From Priapulus caudatus (Eukaryota > Priapulida > Priapulimorpha > Priapulimorphida > Priapulidae), in assembly GCF_000485595.1 (NCBI RefSeq), contig NW_014577157.1:401273-423825 (forward strand): a stretch of 22,553 bases of DNA, in the 5' to 3' direction. Numbering within the stretch: the stretch's first letter is position 1; each line of letters starts with the position of its first letter. A model generated the notes under the pieces. It saw only the letters and a program-made list of their open reading frames with translations. It was not told the origin of the DNA and did no database searches. The translations under genes were made by a program, and so were the position numbers. Shown one piece after another: positions 1-8,300 of this stretch.

Positions 1-124
1 ATTCCACCTCGCGTATACATTGCTCGCTTCCGAAAGATAATTCGCCAGACGGTCGCCGTGAGTCGTCGCCGGAGGACGAACGATGCGAGAAAGAGCTGTT
101 GGCGACAGTCTATAAACGCAGAGC

Positions 125-415
125 GCAGGACAGAGGTGGGGGAGGGAAGGAGAAAGGGAGAGGGAGAGAGGGGGAAAGGTGCATGAAAGCAGCTGAAGCC
201 AATTGCCGAAGATGTGTTCCACGAACGCGACGATTCGCAGAGAGATCGAAAAAGAGGGGGGGAGAGACAGAAAGAGAGCTACAGAAAGAGAAAAAAGAGG
301 AAGAGACACAGAGAGAGAGAGAGAGAGAGGGGGGGAGAGACAGAAAGAGAAAGAAAGAGGGAGAGACACAAAGAGAGAGAGAGAGAGAGAGAAATTGAGG
401 GAGATAGAGCAAGAG
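125..415. repeat. Purine-rich GA/GGGAGA simple repeat
   Basis: The plus strand is nearly pure A and G, with repeated GAGAGA, GGGGGAGAGACAGAAAGAG and GAAAGAG words; the unit 'gggagagacaca' recurs near 359. It leaves several frames open on both strands, which explains the low-complexity ORFs. Such tracts can adopt triplex structures and often mark assembly or slippage trouble spots. Confidence 0.85.
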
Positions 416-524
416 AGGAAACACGCGTGTGGCGCACAGCATGTTGAAACAATAACGTCTGAGTATGAGTCTTAGATGATGATGAGGAGAATTAGCGATT
501 AATCAATCACTGACAGCTGATGAT

Positions 525-533
525 TATATATAA
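525..533 (+). promoter_or_regulatory. TATA-box-like site
   Basis: The string TATATATAA lies about 35-45 bases upstream of pyrimidine-rich initiator-like sequence (ccatcagt near 568). A second TATATATAG occurs at 684-692. In an AT-rich genome such strings arise by chance, and no downstream gene was recognised, so this is only a candidate core promoter. Confidence 0.2.
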
Positions 534-935
534 CGACGCTGTCACTCACTCCGCTCGCACAAGCAACCATCAGTCTGCAACGCACGTGTCTGCACAGCCT
601 TCCGTTATCATGAACGAAGAAGGGAAGCCAAACCTCCCGATCACTGATCTCCAGGAATGAGCTTCAGACTTGATCCGAGTGCGTATATATAGCAGCGGAG
701 CCAGTTGTGAGAGTGAGATACACTCGATAGGTTAGCCCGTTCTGTAACGCGGTGGTGCTAACATTCTAGGGAATGTGTTATAATATGTAGATGTACGCGC
801 GACAACCGCACTAAACTACGATTAAGATGAACTGATGTGAACAGAAATGATGCAATAAGCTTCTACGTATTTCAATGAGCGAGTTGGGGCGATTGATGGA
901 TATAACTATATATATACATAATGTATATATATTAT

Positions 936-938
936 GTG

Positions 939-1006
<68 letters not shown>

Positions 1007-1008
1007 TG
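936..1008. repeat. (GTGC)n microsatellite
   Basis: About 18 tandem tetranucleotide units of GTGC/CGTG form an uninterrupted array following an AT-rich stretch. The Val-Arg-Ala-Cys peptide read through it is an artefact of the repeat. Confidence 0.95.
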
Positions 1009-1135
1009 GTATACATACGTGCGCTGCTGTTACGCGACACAACATTCATAACACATTAACACAATCGACAGATGACGCACACGCTCAAGGAAAAATCACT
1101 ACTTCTGGGGATCAAAGACAACAAACTAACGCAAT

Positions 1136-1207
1136 TCCCATATGGTCTAGTGGTTAGGATTCGGCGCTCTCACCGCCGCGGCCCGGGTTCGATTCCCGGT
1201 GTGGGAA
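1136..1207 (+). tRNA. tRNA-Glu (anticodon CTC)
   Basis: This 72-nt sequence folds as a canonical cloverleaf. The acceptor arm TCCCATA pairs with TGTGGGA (one T-G pair), leaving A as discriminator. The D arm contains GGTCTAGTGGTTAGGATTC, which is also the internal A box. The anticodon arm is CGGCG / CTCTCAC / CGCCG with anticodon CTC, reading the Glu codon GAG. The T arm CCGGG-TTCGATT-CCCGG contains the B box. No intron is present, and the CCA tail is not encoded, as expected for a nuclear gene. A run of seven T at 1212-1218 is a good RNA polymerase III terminator. A decayed partial copy with similar 3' flank follows about 100 bp downstream, indicating local tandem duplication. Confidence 0.96.
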
Positions 1208-1211
1208 CATG

Positions 1212-1218
1212 TTTTTTT
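1212..1218 (+). terminator. Pol III oligo-T terminator
   Basis: Seven consecutive T begin four bases after the tRNA-Glu 3' end, the usual RNA polymerase III stop. Confidence 0.85.
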
Positions 1219-1305
1219 CTACCTACACTAGACATGAATTACATTTATAAAAAAAAGTACATCACACAATTCTTATTTTGCTTTAGATTAACTCAAATTT
1301 TTTCC

Positions 1306-1355
1306 AGTGGTTAGGAACTCTCCACCGCAGCCCGGGTTCGATTCCCGGTGTGGAA
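1306..1355 (+). pseudogene. Truncated tRNA-Glu pseudogene
   Basis: The segment keeps AGTGGTTAGGA from the D arm and the complete T arm CCCGGGTTCGATTCCCGG, but lacks the 5' acceptor strand. It has also lost several bases of the anticodon stem, reading 'aactctccaccgcag' in place of the intact arm. The flanks of both copies share words such as ctagacat.aatt, catttataaaaaa, gtacat and cttattttgcttt. This shows duplication of a tRNA-plus-flank unit of roughly 170 bp followed by decay. It cannot fold into a functional tRNA. Confidence 0.85.
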
Positions 1356-1630
1356 ATAACTTTTCCAACCTCCACTAGACATAAATTGCATTTATAAAAA
1401 AGTACATTAAAAAAATACTTATTTTGCTTTTAGATTACTTCATTCAAATATTTCCTTCATTCATCCTTATTATCATTAAAAATAAAACAATAATAATTGA
1501 CTGACCAAAGACTTGCATACAATAAATGTACATCGGTTTCTATCATCACCAAATCGTAGCTGACCAGCCCATTTTATCACATTATATTGTCAAATAGAAT
1601 TGAAACTGCTCAAATCTAGTTTTAAATATT

Positions 1631-1651
1631 TCATTTTTCATATTGAAAAAT
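1631..1651 (-). CDS. TRMT11: Possible TRMT11 terminal exon 12
   Basis: The acceptor tttacag at 1652-1654 would add IFQYEK and a TGA stop in phase. The intron would be only 47 bases, short for an animal. The alternative is a stop directly after exon 11. Neither option supplies the roughly 45-residue C-terminal tail known from vertebrates (KYF-type block), and I did not find that tail elsewhere on this strand. Confidence 0.35.
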   Translation of the reverse strand: MFQYEK

Positions 1652-4085
1652 CTGTAAATATTATAAAACTAATAGAAGCATACTAATTAAGATTATACCT
1701 CATAATCCAGATGCTTTCTCATAGTGATAAGTCGTCTGCTGACATGAACACTCAATGGTTGCTCACTATTTGCTACTAGCTCTAAGCAAGGGTGCTGTGG
1801 TATGTTGTCTACAGTGTACCTAGAATTCAAATAGCAAAAAAATTGAACATGCAGAATTAGGGGTTTCAAGTGCCTAGTGATAATATAATCTCATGCCAAA
1901 TATTAACATTTTATTGATACACTTGTATAATATTTATCAGTAATATCAAGAGCGTATTAAGAATGAGAGCGTACAACGGTGAAATGCTGATAGAAGTAGA
2001 ATCCCTATTATCTACTTCTGATCTATATGAACGCTCTAATAATGATGTAATCCATTTTTGAAGTATGAACCTTCATACCAATGTTTATCGATAAAAAATG
2101 TAGGAATTGTTTGACGTAGACCTTACTCTGGTGTATAGACTGGCAACCAGTACACAAGTTTCCCTCCTTTCTTGAGAAATTTTGCAGCAAAGTTGAGAAG
2201 ATCTCTAAATATGTCTGTCAAGCCATATTTTGTACATGAAGGCACGTGGTTCTGTAAACTGAGTATGAAGAACATTTTCTGTATGCTATTTCCAATACAA
2301 TTACATAGTGGTTTTCTAAAGAAATTATCTGCACACAAGTCTCACAAGTCTGCAACGATTTTAAGTACTTATATCAATAATTATATGAACTTATGTTTGC
2401 AGCTCCATGCGTAAATCATTGTTCAACTGAAAAAAATTGGACAAATTTAAATAGTTGCACTTACTGCTCATGGTTGACAAGGTTATTTTTATCAGATCCA
2501 ATCTTTCTTGTTGACTCTCTAATTCCATAAGGAGCTATTGAGAAAATAAAAGATCCTGCATATATAAAACTAAAGTAAACGTTTGAGAAATCATACCATT
2601 GATTCTAATAGCTCCATCTGACCATGCCAGATAGCCTAATGCAAAGCTGTAAAATAATAATCTCTACTTTTAACATACTGTCTCATGAGTGATAGCTTTT
2701 CCATATTTTAATGATCTTTACAAATTAAACAATCAAATATACAGAAGTATAATTGTGACCCGCTCCAGCATAATACGGAATAAGTCGCAAGTCATTGTTT
2801 TGAGTAATGAGCACGCACACATGTCAATGCTGAAAATGGCCTACCTGGACAAAAATAAGTTCCTAAGTGCATATTTAATCCGGATATATAGGTTCAGATA
2901 TCTCTAGATTATTATGGTCATTTTTAATTTAAAAAAAAAGGGCCCCTGATTGCTCATCCCCGACTGGAACCCTTACCCGGAACGCTTTATCTCAAAAGCT
3001 GCATATTCCGGAATAAGTCGGTTTCCGATCTTCAAATTGCTGTAGATCAGTCAATTCTTTAGATATAGCCAAATATTATATATCATTTTAAAGGTAATTA
3101 AATGATCTATTCAGATATGCACATAACTCAATTTGTAGAATTTCCTACCTAATCCTGGTTTTGCAGGAGCGGGTCACAATTATGGCAATACATTTAACTT
3201 CCAAAGATCCACCTATGCTGAAACTGCTACATCACTTTCACACACACACTAATACTACCACCCCACAAATTTCCACACAAACTGAAAAAAACAAGAAAGC
3301 ATAATGTCGTAAAAACCTACGATCAGTGATGATTGCATCGAACAAAGGCTGTTCTCGCCAGATACACTTAGAGAAATCTGCCTGCATAACGTCGAGGTAG
3401 CAGTGTTCAAGCCCATACTGCCGCAGGTTTGACCTGATGTTCTCATCCGGTCCTTTCCATATTTGGTTATAACGACTAGATTTACCTTTATGTGAAAATA
3501 ACATTCTAATGAATGTATTATGGTGTGAATGTCTTCTATGCCAACACGAGCCATGCAATTGATTTCTAACAAGACCAAACAAGTTTGTTTTTAATGTGGC
3601 TGAAAACCAAAATGCTTAATCACAATCATGACATTATCCTTTATTGATGACAAGTGTGAAGCTCACTTTATTTTGTGTGAAAAAAGGGAGTGATAACTGC
3701 AAAGCTAGTCAAAATTGGGACAGCAGACATTGTGCCAGCAACTGATCTGAAGGGCTTCATAAGGTAGCAACTGCAACTTGTGTTATGAAGCCCATAAATC
3801 AATGCCAGATGCAACATACCTATATACTCTCATACAGTATCGGCTCAATTATATTTTGTTTACCTTTTCCATGTAAGACATTATAATCTATATCCGTGCC
3901 TGTTACATATGCTCCACAACCAGCTGCAGCAACTAGTAGACTACCTGTAACCAACAGCAACGTTCCACAATATCAAGATTGAATATAGATATTCAGACAT
4001 GCAAACTGCCCATGTACAAAGCACCATTTTCCAGTAACAATTCTTTAGACAATTTTTTATAACAATGGATTGCTATATTTAATTA

Positions 4086-4133
<48 letters not shown>

Positions 4134-5317
4134 ATTTATACACTATGTTTATTACAACAAATGAACATTTTCTACATAATTATTATACACGACTATATAA
4201 CTATTTATGTTGGAAAAATTAAATTTAATACTTCAGTTCCTCACCTTGCACAGCACAACATGACTCTAGAATGTAATTTCTTTAAACTCTTTATAATTAC
4301 CTCTAGTTAATATAATACCATTTAGTGCATGACGTATGAATTGCTGCCAATCTCATTGGATAACGAGCAGCATATTGAAGAGTGGCACTATCGCTTAGCG
4401 CGACGCATGTGTTATTATAACGCATTGTGTTTACGTCACGGAATCTCCTCGCGTCTGGGCGCCACGCAGATTTTGGAATTAATGTGCGATTGTCCACCTG
4501 CTCGCAAACCGCACACAACCATTCGTTTCAGAATCCAAGACTTCTTCCCCGCCTCTTCATCGGACGTTTGTGTCGAGCGTTTTAGTTACATCGAATGCAC
4601 CGCGCAAATTGAGGGCTAGTATAAAAAAGCGTATATACGCATGAAAGTAAGATTGCATAAGATCTTATGTGACTGCACTAAAAACACATTAATGCCTGCC
4701 TGTGCTGGGCCTATTCTCTCATAGTAGTTTGCTTGGAAGGAATAGTGCCCTCCTACCGCTCGGGCACTATTCCTTCCCTCAGCAACACTATGAGAGCATA
4801 GTGCCCCCAACAGCAGGCATTAATATATAAATAATTTGTTGGACAACTAATGCCGATGGTAAAATATTACCTGTACCAACGAATGGATCACAGACAAGAG
4901 CATTTTCGGTCACCATAGCCTGATTTGCCATAAGTAGAGACAGACACGAGTCCATGGAGGTGTTGCCAATGTACTGCCGCTTCTGCAGATGATAGTGTCG
5001 GATCTGGTCCCGCTGTCCATCCATCAGCTACAAATAAATTCTACCTTGTAAAGCATGAACGCTTACCATTAATGCTGTATTACTGACATAAATTATGTGT
5101 CACACGATAGATAGATGGTAGAATAGGTACTGCTAAGAATGAATGCAAACCACTTTTGAAATAGATCAAACAAGATAGCTACACAGAATAATTATTTTCC
5201 ATGCCGACATACCTATTTCAACTGCTCCTACATTATCCTTAGAACAATGCACATAATTTGAAGCAAGTAAGTGCAAAATCGTGTGAAGTACATCGGTGAA
5301 ATATACATATGTATATA

Positions 5318-5359
<42 letters not shown>

Positions 5360-8300
5360 TGTGTGTGCGTCGTGCGTGCGTGCGTGCGTGCATATCGGAG
5401 TGTGTGTGTCGTGCGTGCGTATTTCGGAGAATAGCTCATTATAATAATTAAATGTTCTTCCTTAACAAAACCATCAGGTACACACCCATCTGCCAAAGTA
5501 TACTCTGAGAGGCTTATCAGGTGTCTTGCTTCCTGCTTGTCCATATAACTCCAACAGATGAAAACTCTGATCTGGATTATTTAGTTTTACTTTGCCCTCA
5601 AATGGCAATATGCCAAGTATTTTCTGTAATATATTGAAGGATATATCAAAATGAATTAAAATCATTATAATATTATTATTGCTATTATTATTATATAATA
5701 TTTTTTTAATAACTAATGTACTTTTATGTAAGTAAATTTATTAATATATTAACAGAGGTTTGTTTATTAATATTAAAACAAAAATACAGACTGGCCCTAG
5801 TTTATACCCAGTATTATGTTGTAAACGTACATCTAATCTGTCTTGCCTATCTGGATCTTGCAGTTTCTTTCCAAATGCATCCACCTTTACACGAAATGTG
5901 CCATCTGGCCTTTGCACGTATTGTGCCTGGATAAATTCAATATACATTAGTCAAACAACAATTAAATGATATTAGTAATATTTGGCCATTATATAAATTC
6001 TGGGACAACATTAGCTGGAAAGGTAAGCAAAAATGTATTTAATAAAGATAGCAACATATTCTGCTAATATATATATATGCACTTCTCTATAAGCCAGTTT
6101 GCATAATCAATGTTTTCCGACTAAAATTTGTAAAATCTAATATCTGATTCTACTGCACATCAATGAGCCACACTCCTATATATTCTAGATTCCTTGTCTG
6201 TCAGACAACTACTATACGCTCAGCAAACGAAATAAAATCATATAGATTGAACAACATATATAAATCTTCCACCTTAAGATGATGGGGACACTTTGCTAGC
6301 TGGCTATACAGATCGTCATGAGTTTTCGCAGATGCCCACAGCTCGTACATGGATCGCATTAGTACGGTTCTTTTCATCAGCCTTTTTGCATCATCTTCAC
6401 TTTGCAAGTCAAGCACCAAAAATGGATTCTGAAACAGGTTAATAGGTAAATGTATTACAAATCCCATTGCTGCATAATAAAAGAATCATCTCACAAATAA
6501 ATCAAGATATTAATAAATTAAGACAAATTTAGTCTCACTTAATTGTCATCATACTTATTACTGATTACTTTAGCATAAAAATTAGTATGAGTTTGTGCTG
6601 TTATAGGCTACAAAACAGTAAATGATCGGCAAACATGCACCCGCTATCTTAAGATTCGAGATAATGGAATTTTGAAATGGTATTATTAACCTAGCGTAGA
6701 AACAGGGTCTGGCCAATGGCACCTCGTGAGAGCAAATAAAAAAACAAGTGCCGCAGAGCGACAGCGCTCAACTGACGTGTACTGTAGCCGGGTATTCTTC
6801 TGATAAACTTACTGGCAACCGAATCAAGTGCGCCCTCCCGCCACCGGGTTGATAGGCTTTGCTATACCGGTAGTACAGTAATAAATATATAGCTCTGTAA
6901 CTTTAATGACATAGCTATATTAATGTTATCATGAATGGATATGCGTCGAGCGCGAGCGTAGTGGTGGTGGTGGGGGGAGGGTGGGGGTGGAGGGTAGGGG
7001 GAAGGGGCGGGTGGAGGCGGCTTCTAATAGCAAAAGCAGTTCATTCCTTTGTTAACAGTCAACAAATCCATGTTTAACCCTCCTCTTGGAGGGTCAAAAG
7101 GTTATCAGACACTTACTCTTCGCACGTCAGCGGAAAGTAGATTTCACGGTCCTTTAAATAAAGTGATAAAAATGGTAGGTCAGCGCTGATACAAAAAAGT
7201 ATTGCACTCGGTCCATTAGACCATGTCCTCAGAAAATGTCTGATATCTGACCTTTCCCCACTGCCCTTTGACCTGTGACCTGAGATGTGTGCCGCAATTC
7301 CGTATTTCCTCCTATACCTTAAGTTAAGGGGGAAATATTCCCCCTCCATTGACACATCTTGACTTTTGACCCTTAACCCCCAAATTCGACATCGCGAGTC
7401 CTTTACGCGATCCCCCCCCGACGTCCCAAATATCAAGATCGTACGTCGCGCGGTTAAGATTTGTGCCGTAATTGTTGACGCACGGACGCACGGACGGACG
7501 GACGGAGAGACATTCATGCGATTCTACAAGCTGCATCTGCCTTCGTCAGCTGAGCTAAAAATTCACACACTAGTTTTGTTGACATGTGTAATCAAATCTA
7601 ATTAGAAATGCAGATCACTGCACATATTGAGGAATAGAATGATGTGCGAGTTTCATTTTCGTTCACATTCAATTAATGGTATTTCCATGCCAGAAGGTAT
7701 ATAAGAATATATATTCGTTGAATTAGTTACCTTTTTATCATGAGAATTTTCATTTAGTGTCAGCGGAACACTGCTCAACTTTGCCAACGTCTTTAACTCC
7801 TAAAACAAAGTGTGCATTAATTTATTACATTAGCAATAGATGCAGATGTAGATGTAGATGTAGCAAGTTTGCACAAAATTGTTGTTGTAGCAACTACTGT
7901 AACTAAAAAACATATATACACTATTAAGAAAATAGAACTGAAGCAGTATAAACCAAGATATATAGTAATTAATTTAATTGTGTAACAAGTATGCGCATGT
8001 ATAAATTGTGTAACAAGTATGAGAACATCTATATGTTAAAACATGTGGACTGTTCTGCCTAGCTCTTATTTCCAGTGAGGGGACTGTATCTGCCAAGTAT
8101 GTGTCTGTGCTCCTGCATGAACTAATAATATAACTTGCAGGCAAATTAACAGTTATCTAATCCAGGTTACAAGTTTTCTTTAAATCTAGCAGTTTCCAAA
8201 TGCTTGTTTGCAGAGCTGTTTGCCAACACTGTCCTGGACTAGAGTGACTAATGCACCCATGTATAGGTATATAGGTCATGAGGCCAGGAGAATGATACAT

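Larger units (their letters stand above)
1..1135. other. Gene-free 5' flank with simple repeats
   Basis: I see no coding exon that can be supported here. Open frames at 99-475 come from a purine-rich repeat and encode only Arg/Glu/Lys runs. Two TATA-like strings (525-533 and 684-692) lie in moderately GC-rich sequence, and a 16-codon ATG frame starts at 610. These could be a promoter or leader of an unseen gene, but nothing recognisable follows. A (GTGC)n microsatellite and anonymous sequence lead to the tRNA gene. Confidence 0.6.

Noticed and set aside
99-475. Overlapping ORFs on both strands in the purine-rich tract
   Set aside because: The peptides are only Arg/Glu/Lys or Ser/Leu/Pro runs produced by a GA simple repeat.
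610-660. Short ATG frame MNEEGKPNLPITDLQE
   Set aside because: Only 16 codons with no donor site or family match; it could be chance.
3238-3340. Read-through of TRMT11 exon 8 into RRFLRHYAFLFF
   Set aside because: A GTAGGT donor splits the Pro codon, and the next exon restores the conserved DPPYGIRE, so the read-through is intron.
7113-7605. 134-codon minus ORF and overlapping plus ORF in TRMT11 intron 2
   Set aside because: They follow a dispersed CGGACG-bearing repeat, and exons 2 and 3 join in phase without them.
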